A stretch of DNA of 64,000 nt from Desulfitobacterium chlororespirans DSM 11544 (lineage in GTDB: Bacteria > Bacillota > Desulfitobacteriia > Desulfitobacteriales > Desulfitobacteriaceae), in assembly GCF_900143285.1 (NCBI RefSeq), contig NZ_FRDN01000006.1:186001-250000 (forward strand), written 5' to 3'. Shown here in pieces: positions 10,005 to 20,265 of this stretch. The stretch's first letter is position 1. Each line of letters begins with the position of its first letter. The notes beneath the pieces are model-generated. The model saw nothing but the letters and a program-made list of their open reading frames with translations. It ran no database searches and was not told where the DNA came from. A program made the translations under genes and the position numbers.

Positions 10005-11177
10005 CTACTTCCCTAATCCTTCATGATAAACGTCTTTAAAGGTTTCCACCGCCTTGGCTGTATCGGCCTTCAAGCCCATTTCGTTGAGGGTTTCACCCAC
10101 AAGTTCCATGGCCTTAATAAACATCTCTTCGGTAGCGTTGCCCATATGGCCGATTCGGAAAGCCTTCCCGGCGAGATTCGCCAGAGAACCGGCAACGACC
10201 ATACCTTTTGCCGCCAGCTTGGAGCGGAATTCGGCGTCATTTACACCCTCCGGATAGAGAATGCAGCTCAGAGTAGGGGCAGCGATCTCCTCAGGAGCCA
10301 AGGCCCGCATACCGTATTGGGCCAACCCCGCCCGGACCGCTTTTCCTAAGGCAGCATGGCGCTTATAGCGGGCTTCCAGGCCTTCAGCCATGACGAGCTC
10401 CATTCCTTTTTCATAGGCATAGATCATATTGACGGGATGGGTGGCGTAATATTTGCCGGGATCCTGCATCGTCGGCAGCCAGCGCAGGATATCCATATAG
10501 TAGGCGGCCACCTTATCCATAGCTTCTCTCGCTTTTAAAGCTTTAGGTCCAAAGGCCACAATGGCTAAACCCGGGGGGACACCGATGGCTTTTTGGGAAC
10601 CGGTAAGCACCAGGTCGATTCTATAGTCGGGATGTCCGTATTCTTTTTGCATATTTTCTTCAACGGCGGCTGAAGCACAGACTCCATCCAGGATGAAGAG
10701 GGGCCCGTATTTCTTCACCGCTGGGACCAGTTCTTCCAGATTGGACATGACCCCGGTGGAGGTATCCGCATGGGTCACCGTGACGGCTTTGAAGCCTCCT
10801 GCGGCCAGCTTTTCCTCAACGGCAGAGATTTCAACATGTTTTCCCCACTGGGATTGAAGCACTTCAACCTGAATACCATGGGCTTGGGCCAAGGGGATGA
10901 AACGATCACCGAAATAACCATGACTAATGACCAGAATCTTTTCTCCAGGGGCCACAGTGTTGACGATGGCCATCTCCATGGATAAGGTCCCGGAACCGGC
11001 GACCACGAAGACTTCGCCGTCGGTATTGAACAAGCGCTTGGTCATGTCCAGGCTGTTCTTAAATCTCTTAACCAGCCTGGGATCCGTATGGGAATAGGTC
11101 TCTTGAGCTAATGCTTCATATATTTCATCCACAACCGGTGTCGGCCCGGGTATGAGAAGCATTTCTTTATTTGGCAT
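10005..11177 (-). CDS. Class V aminotransferase (alanine-glyoxylate / serine-pyruvate type)
   Basis: 390 aa PLP aminotransferase. The family start LLIPGPTPV, the substrate loop SHTDPR, and the PLP lysine in LTGSQKAIGVPPGLA are all visible. Relatives use alanine, serine, aspartate or ureidoglycine as donor with glyoxylate as acceptor. Nothing nearby (no ureide or serine-cycle genes) narrows the substrate. It has its own terminator and a 320-base upstream gap, so it is probably a single-gene unit. Stop is TAG. Confidence 0.85.
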   Translation of the reverse strand: MPNKEMLLIPGPTPVVDEIYEALAQETYSHTDPRLVKRFKNSLDMTKRLFNTDGEVFVVAGSGTLSMEMAIVNTVAPGEKILVISHGYFGDRFIPLAQAHGIQVEVLQSQWGKHVEISAVEEKLAAGGFKAVTVTHADTSTGVMSNLEELVPAVKKYGPLFILDGVCASAAVEENMQKEYGHPDYRIDLVLTGSQKAIGVPPGLAIVAFGPKALKAREAMDKVAAYYMDILRWLPTMQDPGKYYATHPVNMIYAYEKGMELVMAEGLEARYKRHAALGKAVRAGLAQYGMRALAPEEIAAPTLSCILYPEGVNDAEFRSKLAAKGMVVAGSLANLAGKAFRIGHMGNATEEMFIKAMELVGETLNEMGLKADTAKAVETFKDVYHEGLGK

Positions 11178-11438
11178 AGGGTCATCCTCCTTTTATTTAC
11201 GACAGTATTATTCCTAATCCATAAAAAATTATCATTTTATGATATTTGCGGGAATCAATAAGTGTTCTATAGCAGATTCACTTTTCCTGCCTCTTCCATT
11301 AAAAACATTGTATACATGGTGAAAAATGCGGCTATTTCTCAAATTGTGATGTTACTTCCCAAATTGAGATGCAATTTAGGGGAATTTAGGTTTTATTACT
11401 GACTATCTTATTCCTTATTAAGAGATTGAGATAGATAA
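11178..11438. other. Non-coding upstream region with paired CAAATTG-AGATG boxes
   Basis: No reading frame with a ribosome site. It is AT-rich and holds two similar boxes, CTCAAATTGTGATG (11338-11351) and CCAAATTGAGATG (11358-11370), 20 bases apart, upstream of the aminotransferase on the minus strand. They may be binding sites. I see no clear promoter hexamers at standard spacing. Confidence 0.3.
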
Positions 11439-11467
11439 AGCGCTTATCAGTTAAACCAATAAGCGCT
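11429..11467 (-). terminator. Terminator after the 95-aa gene
   Basis: AGCGCTTAT (11439-11447) pairs with ATAAGCGCT (11459-11467); on the minus strand it is followed by TTATCTATCT, a modest T-tract. Confidence 0.65.
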
Positions 11468-11500
11468 GTGAAGTATTGACATCTTTAATTTTCAAGCCAG

Positions 11501-11788
11501 CTACTTTTTATCTTTGAACCAACGACTTTTAATTGTCAATCCTTTACCGGTCAGTTTCCAACTGTAGTCAATTCGAAAATGGTGAAAATCGTCCAAGCTT
11601 AATATGCTGATATGGGTATAGAGCTTGATATCTTCCCCCAAGTCAATCGCCTGATATTCGCTTAGTTCCTCTTCCTTAGGTTCCCCCAGCTTTACGGTAG
11701 GCCATCCCTCACTTTTTGCTATCGCCGTTCTTCCGTTGTCCAGGATAAACTTTTTGGCAGCGGTTGTTACTAAGAGTTGCAAGCCCAT
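11501..11788 (-). CDS. Small conserved hypothetical protein, possibly CC/Se-motif-family-like
   Basis: 95 aa. The start MGLQLLVTTAAKKFILDNG and the middle PTVKLGEPKEEELSEYQAIDLGEDIKLYTH resemble, as I recall, the CC/Se motif family related to HesB-type proteins, but the Cys-Cys (or Cys-Sec) pair of that family is absent. No enzyme role can be proposed. An RBS (GGAGGG) precedes the ATG, and the gene has its own terminator. Stop is TAG. Confidence 0.6.
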   Translation of the reverse strand: MGLQLLVTTAAKKFILDNGRTAIAKSEGWPTVKLGEPKEEELSEYQAIDLGEDIKLYTHISILSLDDFHHFRIDYSWKLTGKGLTIKSRWFKDKK

Positions 11789-11890
11789 TCCCTCCTATTT
11801 CAGTTGCGCTTTTTAATCGTTAAAGCAGATTCTGCCTTATATTATAATTTAACCGATTTCGCCTAAACATTCAATATATTGCAGCAAATA

Positions 11891-13282
11891 TTAAAAGTCC
11901 GCATTTTTAACCGTTCTTGGGAATGCCACCACATCGCGGATATTGGATATTCCGGTTAAGTACATAATCACCCGTTCAAAACCCAGTCCATAGCCTGCAT
12001 GACGGGTTCCTCCGTATTTACGGAGATCCAGATACCAGCTGTAGTCCTCCTTATGCAGGCCCAGCTCGTCCATCCTCTTCTCCAAATAGTCTAACCTCTC
12101 TTCACGCTGACTGCCGCCGATGATTTCCCCTACTCCGGGAACGAGCAGATCCATGGCTGCCACAGTTTTCTGATCGTCATTCAAGCGCATGTAAAAGGCT
12201 TTGATATCCTTAGGATAATCGACAACAAATACAGGCTTTTTGAAGATTTGTTCCGTCAGGAAACGCTCATGCTCAGTCTGGAGATCCGCTCCCCATTCCA
12301 CAGGAAATTCAAAGCGCTCCTTTTCTTTTTGCAGAATCTCAATGGCTTCCGTATAGGTGATGCGGCCAAACTCTGAATTGACAATGTTATCCAGACGATC
12401 AAACAAGGTTTTATCCACGAATTCATTGAAGAAAGCCATTTCTTCCGGAGCATGTTCCAGGACATAGGTGATCAAGTATTTCATCATTGCTTCGGCAAGT
12501 TCCATATCATCCTGCAAATCGGCAAAAGCAATCTCCGGTTCGATCATCCAGAATTCTGCGGCATGGCGGGCTGTATTGGAATTCTCAGCCCGGAAGGTGG
12601 GACCAAAGGTATAGACATTGCGGAAAGCCATGCAATAGGTTTCAGCATTGAGCTGGCCGCTTACCGTCAGGTTGGTTTCTTTGCCAAAAAAATCTTTGCT
12701 AAAGTCAATCTGCCCTTCTTCGGACCTGGGCAGCGCCTCCAAATCCAAAGTGGTGACCCGGAACATTTCTCCGGCTCCCTCAGCATCACTTCCCGTAATG
12801 ATGGGGGTATGAACATAGACAAATCCTTTATCCTGAAAGAACTTATGCAGAGCATAGGCCACTAAGGAGCGAACACGGAACACCGCCGCAAAGGTGTTGG
12901 TCCGTGGTCTGAGGTGAGCGATGGTCCGCAGATATTCAAAAGAGTGACGTTTTTTCTGCAGAGGATAGTCCACGCTGCAGGCTCCCTCGATCACGATGGA
13001 CTGCGCCTTCAGCTCAAAAGGCTGTTTTGCTCCGGGGGACTCCACCAGCAGGCCTTTTATAATGAGTGAGCTTCCTGTGGCGGCCTTGGCAATCTCTTCG
13101 AAGTTATTTAAATCTTCTTCAAAAACCACCTGGATACCCTTAAAAAAGGACCCATCGTTGATTTCAATAAAACCGAAGGCTTTAGACACTCTCAGTGTGC
13201 GAACCCATCCGGAAATCTGAATCTCTTGGTTAAGATAAGCTTGAGTATCGCGATAAATCGACTTGATCAAGGTGTTTTCCAT
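11891..13282 (-). CDS. asnS: Asparaginyl-tRNA synthetase
   Basis: 463 aa class IIb synthetase. An N-terminal OB-fold ([23 protein letters not shown]) binds the anticodon. Motif 2 ([21 protein letters not shown]) and motif 3 ([22 protein letters not shown]) follow. The Asn-specific context and the ending FPRT agree with AsnS rather than AspS. The frame extends to 13384, but the start at 13282 is chosen from AAGGGAG nine bases before it and the usual length. No T-box is visible upstream. Confidence 0.95.
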   Translation of the reverse strand: MENTLIKSIYRDTQAYLNQEIQISGWVRTLRVSKAFGFIEINDGSFFKGIQVVFEEDLNNFEEIAKAATGSSLIIKGLLVESPGAKQPFELKAQSIVIEGACSVDYPLQKKRHSFEYLRTIAHLRPRTNTFAAVFRVRSLVAYALHKFFQDKGFVYVHTPIITGSDAEGAGEMFRVTTLDLEALPRSEEGQIDFSKDFFGKETNLTVSGQLNAETYCMAFRNVYTFGPTFRAENSNTARHAAEFWMIEPEIAFADLQDDMELAEAMMKYLITYVLEHAPEEMAFFNEFVDKTLFDRLDNIVNSEFGRITYTEAIEILQKEKERFEFPVEWGADLQTEHERFLTEQIFKKPVFVVDYPKDIKAFYMRLNDDQKTVAAMDLLVPGVGEIIGGSQREERLDYLEKRMDELGLHKEDYSWYLDLRKYGGTRHAGYGLGFERVIMYLTGISNIRDVVAFPRTVKNADF

Positions 13283-13410
13283 TACTGGACAATCTCCCTT
13301 CATATTCTGGCTTGTTATTTGTGGATTTAATTCTACATTTTTGTTAAATAATCCTCTATCTTCATGAATACAATACACACTCACAAAACAAAAAGGGTTT
13401 TGACCTATAA

Positions 13411-14832
<1,422 letters not shown>

Positions 14833-14878
14833 TACGGAAGTTGCCGAAGCATAGAGTATATCTTTAACCGGTACGAAA

Positions 14879-14932
14879 AAAACAAGAGAAGGCGTTGTCC
14901 CGCAAGGGATAGCGCCTTTCTCTTGTTTTTTC
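14879..14932 (+). terminator. Terminator after gdhA
   Basis: AACAAGAGAAGGCG pairs with CGCCTTTCTCTTG around an inner GTCCC/GGGA(T) stem, followed by TTTTTT on the plus strand. Confidence 0.9.
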
Positions 14933-14969
14933 CTCAATCGAATTTGAGGACTCTTGTAAGATATAAATA

Positions 14970-15409
14970 GTTAGCTTCCCCACGTTTACGGCAACAGGAT
15001 GAACATTATAATATACTCTCCCAGTTGCGTCGATTGTTTAACCTGTTTGGCGGCTTGAGCCTGAATTGTTTGGATACAGAACCGATACTTCTGCGTACGA
15101 GTTGTCACACCACAACAAAAAGAACCGGAGAAAACCCCAGAAGAAACCGCCTCAGCCCGGAAAATCACCGACGTCCAATTTACTATTCACCGTGACAACA
15201 TGCTCAGCGCCTATAACGAGCTGCTGAAAACTCTTGCCGCCTTAGCCCCAACAGATCCGAAACTTAAGGAAGAATACCGGGAAACGGCCCATGGCATTGT
15301 GGAAAACATGGCGAAGCGGCTGAAAGTATACCCCCCTGAGATCCAAACCAATCTAAAAATCAGGACCCATACGACCACCTTGCTGAGTGCTCAGAAACCA
15401 TCGAACTAG
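14970..15409 (+). pseudogene. Decayed or frameshifted hypothetical coding remnant
   Basis: The frame from 15065 to 15409 is open (115 codons) and has protein-like composition (KTPEETASARKITDVQ, then AYNELLKTLAALAPTDPKLKEEYRETAHGIVENMAKRLKVYPP), but it has no usable start: its only ATG, at 15200, lacks a ribosome site. In the same frame upstream are two TGA codons; an adjacent frame (14970-15185) also reads protein-like (RLRQQDEHYNILSQLRRLFNLFGG). A broken gene explains this best. I do not recognise the family. Confidence 0.4.
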
Positions 15410-15412
15410 CTC

Positions 15413-15466
15413 AAGGGGCTTATGACCTGCTCTACGCAGGCCATAAGCCCCTACTGTTGTTTTTTG
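15413..15466 (+). terminator. Terminator facing the end of the pyl operon
   Basis: AGGGGCTTATG (15414-15424) pairs with CATAAGCCCCT (15442-15452), with an inner CCTGC/GCAGG stem, followed by TTGTTTTTTG on the plus strand. It may also stop convergent pyl transcription, though the minus side lacks a T-tract. Confidence 0.8.
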
Positions 15467-15482
15467 CGGATGCACAATCCCC

Positions 15483-15806
15483 TTAAAGATGTGAGCCATA
15501 ATGCTGGCTCATGACTGTGGAAGAATATTTCTGAAGCTTCCATTCAGGTATCCGGCAGTGCGGACACACCCCAAAATGCAGCTTGTTGCGAAGCCAGCGT
15601 GCCGCCCGGCTATGCTTGGAATTATAGATAATAAAACGCTGGTTGCAATGGGTGACAATCTCCGCCGTGTTTCCCCTTCTGGTCATGGATTTGATCCCAT
15701 GCAGGGTGCCGCTGCGGGATGGCCACAGCTTGATTTTTTCCACCAAATTAAAGAAATCCACGTTCTTCCGGTAATATCTTTTCTTCTCCTCAGAAGCCTG
15801 GAACAC
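15483..15806 (-). CDS. pylSn: Pyrrolysyl-tRNA synthetase N-terminal tRNA-binding protein
   Basis: 107 aa stand-alone homologue of the N-terminal domain of archaeal PylS, which binds the T-loop and variable arm of tRNA-Pyl. Conserved parts seen are LWPSRSGTLHGIKS, a basic segment (SKHSRAARWLRNK), a CPHC zinc-type pair and the ending WKLQKYSSTVMSQHYGSHL. The ATG at 15815 touches the AAAGGAG site; the GTG at 15806 is nine bases away and is the likelier start. It is the last gene of the pyl operon, as in the bacterial split system. Confidence 0.93.
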   Translation of the reverse strand: MFQASEEKKRYYRKNVDFFNLVEKIKLWPSRSGTLHGIKSMTRRGNTAEIVTHCNQRFIIYNSKHSRAARWLRNKLHFGVCPHCRIPEWKLQKYSSTVMSQHYGSHL

Positions 15807-15845
15807 ACCTGTCATCTCCTTTGCCTGCTGTCTATCAAGGGAGCT

Positions 15846-16685
15846 CTATGCTGGCGGTGATATTTTGGCAAGAATCTCATAGAGCATTGTCGCCACGCCT
15901 AGTTGCAGGGGGTCATGTATCAGACGCTGCTCAACCTTCTTGATGGCATGAGGCTGAATACCCAAAGGTACTCCCGGCGCAGCGATGCACGTATCCGTAT
16001 GGAGATGATCCGGTCTGAGCAATCCCCCTTCAGGACAGGCCACCACAATGGCCCGATGCTTGCCCAGCGCCGAATCCAACCCCTTCTCAATGCCAATAGA
16101 GCAGCCGCGTTGACAGAGCATCTCATGGGCTAATTTTTCGCTCACAGTTAAGTCCTTGTCAAGGACATGGACGTTGCCTCCAAAGTCGAGAACGGCGAAA
16201 GCGGCAGCCCGCCCCACCGGCCCAGCGCCTAAGATCAGAACGTCCCGCTCCCTAAGTCCGCCGGTCAGGCAGTCAAGGGCAGCCGCAAAACCCCGGCCTG
16301 TGGCCACGCTATTATCCGAGATCTGCCCCGTTTTCAAATGCACCCCAATAAAACGCTCTTCATCCGCCATAAAAATAATTTCCGCCTGGCGCTCCAGCGC
16401 TTCAGCGAATCCCTTCACATCAGGAGAGACCGGCACAAAGGTGTTCATGCCAAGGAAACGCAGAATTCCGGCAACCGTCTCCGCAAAACCACTGATCACA
16501 CCCAGGCCGCAAGTCATAGGCACTACGGCAATCAACCCCGGATCGGGCACATCTGTCCAAGACCTGCCAACGGCATGGGCGGCAATATGGGAAAGCCTAT
16601 AGCCGGTTTTAGCCAATAATTCCCGATCATATACGTTCATCTGCTCAAGGATTAATTCGATATCGCTTACCTGAAGACGTGTCAT
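15846..16685 (-). CDS. pylD: Pyrrolysine biosynthesis dehydrogenase PylD
   Basis: 279 aa. It oxidises the 3-methylornithyl-lysine made by PylC and closes the pyrroline ring, the last step of pyrrolysine synthesis. A Rossmann motif is visible (DVLILGAGPVGRAAAFAVLDFGGNVHVLDKD). The family start (SDIELILEQMNVYDRELLAKTG) and SWTDVPDPGLIAVVPMTCGLG match PylD. Length is close to that of the archaeal enzyme. GGGAGC precedes the ATG. The stop codon is TAG, so the enzyme is itself encoded with the reassigned codon at its end. Confidence 0.95.
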   Translation of the reverse strand: MTRLQVSDIELILEQMNVYDRELLAKTGYRLSHIAAHAVGRSWTDVPDPGLIAVVPMTCGLGVISGFAETVAGILRFLGMNTFVPVSPDVKGFAEALERQAEIIFMADEERFIGVHLKTGQISDNSVATGRGFAAALDCLTGGLRERDVLILGAGPVGRAAAFAVLDFGGNVHVLDKDLTVSEKLAHEMLCQRGCSIGIEKGLDSALGKHRAIVVACPEGGLLRPDHLHTDTCIAAPGVPLGIQPHAIKKVEQRLIHDPLQLGVATMLYEILAKISPPA

Positions 16686-16829
16686 ACCTATTCAGCTCCC
16701 TCATACCAGTGCCGTGTCAACCCTGACTCTCACCTATCTCAGCGATTTATTTCCAGCAATCCGGCTTTGTCGTCAATCGCCATACACTCGCTATGCCATC
16801 CTTCGCCTTGTCTTGCTAAAATCCACTCG

Positions 16830-18035
16830 TTAGTATCGAGTAATTTTAGCATTGACAGGGCACTGGCTTAGCGGATAAGGATCGAGCACCTTCGGAATCT
16901 GCAATTCCCTCTGAATCCGCTTAAGGACCTGGGCCCTTTTGTCCCAAACCTCCACAAAGCTTGATCCCCAAGTCATTAACGAGAGCACCCATTCCTTTTT
17001 GCCCCCGGCATAATCGGTTAACACCTCATCCGCTCCGAAAAAATCCGTTAAAAGATGCAGGGGACCGGCTTCCCCTAAAATATGTTCACCACAAGCTTCT
17101 ATTTTCTCGGGAGTTACCAGGAAATGCTCCAGGATTACAGGCCTTCCCGCCCCCTTTTGTATAGCCTGCTTCAGCCCGGGTCCGGGCATCTTTCCCTGAA
17201 CAAAGGCTTCACCCAGGTACTCAACCATATTAAGACCGGTGGAATGAAACACAGCTGTTGGGGTCTGGCTGGGCAGTCTGGCGTCAATCTCCAATACTTT
17301 AAGCTTTCCGGCGTGAAGGATAACCTCAACATCCATGATCCCCTGCAGGGAAAGCTCTCTTGCCAGTTTTAAAGCGATCTCTTTCAATTCTCCCTTAAGC
17401 CCCAGGTCCAGTCTGACCGGTGCAAGCACTCTTTTGCAGTCATACTGAGCATCCATCTCCAACTCTGTGATCTGAAACACTTGATATTTTCCGGAGAAGC
17501 CTATCACCTCAATGGAATAAGACGGTCCCTCGATATACTCCTCCAAAATCCAATTATCCCGAGGCTCCTGATGGAGAACGCGCTCCAATTCCTCCTGATC
17601 AGGAATAACCTGGACACCTTCACTGCCACTGCGGTCCGAAGGCTTCAGGAGCATGGGAAAATGGCAGTCAGGCCACGGGCGCGGGGTCGGAATCCCCATT
17701 GCCGCAAACAGTTGATTGGAACGCTGTTTGGATGACGAAACCTTATAGGCAGCCAGATCCAAAACGCAGGGGATCTGGGTTCTCTGCCCAACTTCGGCCA
17801 GGGCTGTCAAAACCTCCACGTCTTCAACAGCCGGCAGAATTAAGTCCGCCCCTTGAAGCTTAGCCACAAACTCTTCCCTTGACCTGAGTACATCCATACA
17901 ATGGAATACATCGGCCAGATGCGCCCCTTGAGCTTTTTCCCGGCGATCAAAAAGCACAACATCCCAACCGGCCTTTTTCGCTAAATAAGCAGCTTCAACA
18001 CCTTGCAGTTTGCCGCCGATGATCGCTACCTGCAT
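16830..18035 (-). CDS. pylC: 3-methylornithine:L-lysine ligase PylC
   Basis: 401 aa ATP-grasp ligase joining lysine to 3-methyl-D-ornithine. It begins QVAIIGGKLQGVEAAYLAKKAGWDVV, has the grasp-fold core (MLLKPSDRSGSEGVQVI, ILEEYIEGPSYSIEVIGF) and ends with magnesium-site residues (LEIDARLPSQTPTAVFHSTG). The start at 18035 follows AAAGGAG by seven bases and overlaps the end of pylB by ten bases, which points to coupled translation. A 144-base gap separates it from pylD; nothing was seen in it. Confidence 0.95.
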   Translation of the reverse strand: MQVAIIGGKLQGVEAAYLAKKAGWDVVLFDRREKAQGAHLADVFHCMDVLRSREEFVAKLQGADLILPAVEDVEVLTALAEVGQRTQIPCVLDLAAYKVSSSKQRSNQLFAAMGIPTPRPWPDCHFPMLLKPSDRSGSEGVQVIPDQEELERVLHQEPRDNWILEEYIEGPSYSIEVIGFSGKYQVFQITELEMDAQYDCKRVLAPVRLDLGLKGELKEIALKLARELSLQGIMDVEVILHAGKLKVLEIDARLPSQTPTAVFHSTGLNMVEYLGEAFVQGKMPGPGLKQAIQKGAGRPVILEHFLVTPEKIEACGEHILGEAGPLHLLTDFFGADEVLTDYAGGKKEWVLSLMTWGSSFVEVWDKRAQVLKRIQRELQIPKVLDPYPLSQCPVNAKITRY

Positions 18036-19129
18036 TGAACGGCTCCTTTCCCTAAACAAACAGCAGGGGCAGCTTGTGCTTCCAGCCAGGTCTGGTATTC
18101 CCGGCGGGTGGCCGGTTCTAAATGCATCCTGCTGAGGATGGGGATAATCTTCTCCAGAGAACGGTTGCCGTCGGCAATATCACGGCTGCTCTGGGATACC
18201 CCCGCTAACCCCGCTGTGGGGGGAATAATCGAAGTGACCACATTGGCTCCGGAATTCAGACGCTGCTCCAGCCCCCTCAGGCCATCCACATCAAGGGAAG
18301 CCGGAATCAGCCGGTCAGGCATGACCAGGCGCATGATGGCAATAATCAAGAGTTCCCGGAAGTGAGACCCCGTTTTCCACTTGGCTAAAGGGGTGTTTTC
18401 CTGAGGAACAAAGCTCATCACCCGGACCTGAGCCGCCTCCATATTTTCCATGGTCAGAATCGAAGCCGCGATGTCTTCATGGGTGTCCCCGACACCTGTC
18501 AGAATTCCTTCTTCGATAAGATAGCCCATGGCCTTAGCCAGGCTTTTTCGCTCCATCCGCTCGTCATAACTCTGTCTAATCCGCAGACGACTATAGAGAG
18601 CCCGATTATGAGTTTCCTGGTAGCACGCGTACCAATCGACACCGGCAGCTTTGAATTTCAGCAGAACATCTTGTGATACAATCCCCGGCGATAGCATCAT
18701 CGGCGTTTGGGTTTCCCGTTTAATTTCCTGGACGATCTGCAACAGTTCGGCAAATCCCTGGGGAGTATTATGGTACAGCGGATCTTCCCCCATGGTCAGG
18801 TCCAGGAGGTGCACCCCGGAATCCGCCAGTTCGCGGGCTGCGGAGATGATTTCGCCACGATCCTTGCGATAGCGCTGATAACTGCTGTTTGATTTGCGGT
18901 AGAGACAAAAGGTGCAGTCATTTCTGCAAAATGTGGAGAAATATAAAAAGCCATAAAGAAATATTTTGTTCTGGAAATATTTCTCACGCAGTTCCCGCGC
19001 AGCCTGAGCGACACACCCGAATTGGTCCTCAGTTGTTTCCAATAACCTCAAAATATCTTCATGACTAAGTGGTGATTCTGCTTTTGCCTTTTCTAAAATC
19101 CCTGCCAACCTTAAATTCCGCATGTCCAT
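18026..19129 (-). CDS. pylB: Methylornithine synthase, radical SAM enzyme PylB
   Basis: 367 aa. It rearranges L-lysine to 3-methyl-D-ornithine, the first step of pyrrolysine synthesis. The radical SAM triad is FCRNDCTFC (cysteines near residues 68, 72 and 75), inside FLYGFLYFSTF. LLDLTMGEDPLYH and CYQETHNRALYSRLR fit the PylB/BioB-like barrel. The frame opens at 19174 next to the pylSc stop, but the AGGAGG site before 19129 makes that the likelier start. Stop is TAG. Confidence 0.95.
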   Translation of the reverse strand: MDMRNLRLAGILEKAKAESPLSHEDILRLLETTEDQFGCVAQAARELREKYFQNKIFLYGFLYFSTFCRNDCTFCLYRKSNSSYQRYRKDRGEIISAARELADSGVHLLDLTMGEDPLYHNTPQGFAELLQIVQEIKRETQTPMMLSPGIVSQDVLLKFKAAGVDWYACYQETHNRALYSRLRIRQSYDERMERKSLAKAMGYLIEEGILTGVGDTHEDIAASILTMENMEAAQVRVMSFVPQENTPLAKWKTGSHFRELLIIAIMRLVMPDRLIPASLDVDGLRGLEQRLNSGANVVTSIIPPTAGLAGVSQSSRDIADGNRSLEKIIPILSRMHLEPATRREYQTWLEAQAAPAVCLGKGAVQCR

Positions 19130-19170
19130 TTTTGCCTCCTGCTTCTGCGGTCTCCTCCCCAGCCTTTTCA

Positions 19171-20010
19171 TCAATTGATATTCAGGCGCACTCCATCAAG
19201 ATAGCTTAGGCTTCTGGCCATACTCTGAACATTTTGTGTTCCTTCACGAATCATCAGGAGCCTCTCCAGACCAAAGCCCAGACCTACCCAAGGATCAAAT
19301 ATCTCCCATTGTTCATCAAGGAAGTGGGGTCCCATGGCCCCTGAAGCAAGCTCCAGCTCCCCCTTCATCACATCTACCGTATCTCCATAAACCACAGAGG
19401 ATTCGGTAACCAGCTCAAACTCCCTTATTCCCGCAGCCTCCAGAACCCAATGAGCCATGTCCTCAAGGCGTTGGTGCCGCTCTTCCAGGGGTGTTCCCAG
19501 TTCCGTGAGATTCAGCATGGTAAATTCATTGAGATGCTGCGCCCCCTGGGACTCTTTCCGGTAGCAGGTTCCAATCTCAAAAATCCTGATCGGCTTATCC
19601 CACAAGCGCTCCAGCTCCCGCCACAAAGTGTATAGGTTGGGAGCCAGCATCGGCCGTAAACATTTCTTCCCACCCAACCAAAAAACCTGAGAAAACAAGG
19701 GATGATCCTCCCCTATGGTCATCTTTGCCAGGGCTGACTTTGTAATAATCGTCGGGGTTACCACCTGAACAAATCCCTGCTGGTGCAATGCTTTCGCTAA
19801 CCGCTCTTCGAGCTCGATCAAAGCGGGGCGGCGTTTAACCGTGCGCAATTGTTCCAAATGGCGTTTGCCCTGACCCATCAACTGATGCTCGATTCCCTGA
19901 AAAGCGCGGTCACGGCTTAGTGCATCAGCAAAACCCATTGCCAGCTGCTCCCCGGAAGCATTAAGTTCTTTCAAGCGCTGATATTGAACCGCTGTCCAAG
20001 AGCTGCTCAC
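19171..20010 (-). CDS. pylSc: Pyrrolysyl-tRNA synthetase catalytic protein
   Basis: 279 aa, the catalytic domain only; archaeal PylS carries it fused to the tRNA-binding domain. Class II motif 2 (IGTCYRKESQGAQHLNEFTMLN) and motif 3 (GLGFGLERLLMI) are clear. The sequence is very close to, but as I recall not identical with, the D. hafniense protein of known structure. It begins 31 bases after tRNA-Pyl, so tRNA and synthetase share a transcript. It charges tRNA-Pyl(CUA) with pyrrolysine together with PylSn. Confidence 0.97.
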   Translation of the reverse strand: MSSSWTAVQYQRLKELNASGEQLAMGFADALSRDRAFQGIEHQLMGQGKRHLEQLRTVKRRPALIELEERLAKALHQQGFVQVVTPTIITKSALAKMTIGEDHPLFSQVFWLGGKKCLRPMLAPNLYTLWRELERLWDKPIRIFEIGTCYRKESQGAQHLNEFTMLNLTELGTPLEERHQRLEDMAHWVLEAAGIREFELVTESSVVYGDTVDVMKGELELASGAMGPHFLDEQWEIFDPWVGLGFGLERLLMIREGTQNVQSMARSLSYLDGVRLNIN

Positions 20011-20041
20011 GTGTGGTCCCTCCTCGCTGCAAACATAACTA

Positions 20042-20113
20042 TGGCGGGGAGTACGGGAGTTTCACCCGCCTGCACGAATTTAGAGTCCGTGTGATCTATT
20101 CGATCCACCCCCC
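20042..20113 (-). tRNA. pylT: tRNA-Pyl, anticodon CUA
   Basis: 72 bases with CCA encoded. Acceptor GGGGGGT pairs with ACTCCCC; a single base separates it from a 4-bp D stem (GATC/GATC) with a 5-base loop; the anticodon stem has six pairs (CACGGA/TTCGTG) around CTCTAAA, giving anticodon CUA; the variable loop is only three bases; the T arm is GCGGG/CCCGT with a loop lacking the TTC motif. All are hallmarks of amber-decoding tRNA-Pyl. A small apparent frame overlapping it (20007-20285) is not a gene. Confidence 0.97.
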
Positions 20114-20130
20114 AGGATTTTTTTAAATAT

Positions 20131-20146
20131 TGCAATTCTTGTGCCA
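20131..20146 (-). promoter_or_regulatory. Sigma-54 promoter of the pyl operon
   Basis: TGGCACAAGAATTGCA matches the -24/-12 consensus, with GG and GC exactly ten bases apart. The -12 GC is at 20132-20133, which places the start near 20120, only some seven bases before the 5' end of tRNA-Pyl. No sigma-A-type hexamers at proper spacing were seen in the same gap. Confidence 0.75.
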
Positions 20147-20265
20147 AATACACCGAGGAACACAGCAAGCCTGGCTCATCAGGAGAGCCGGGCCGCAACG
20201 AGTCATTTTTTATATTGTCTGAGTCACTACTACTCTTTCTAAGTATAATCGACTTAATCCACTCT

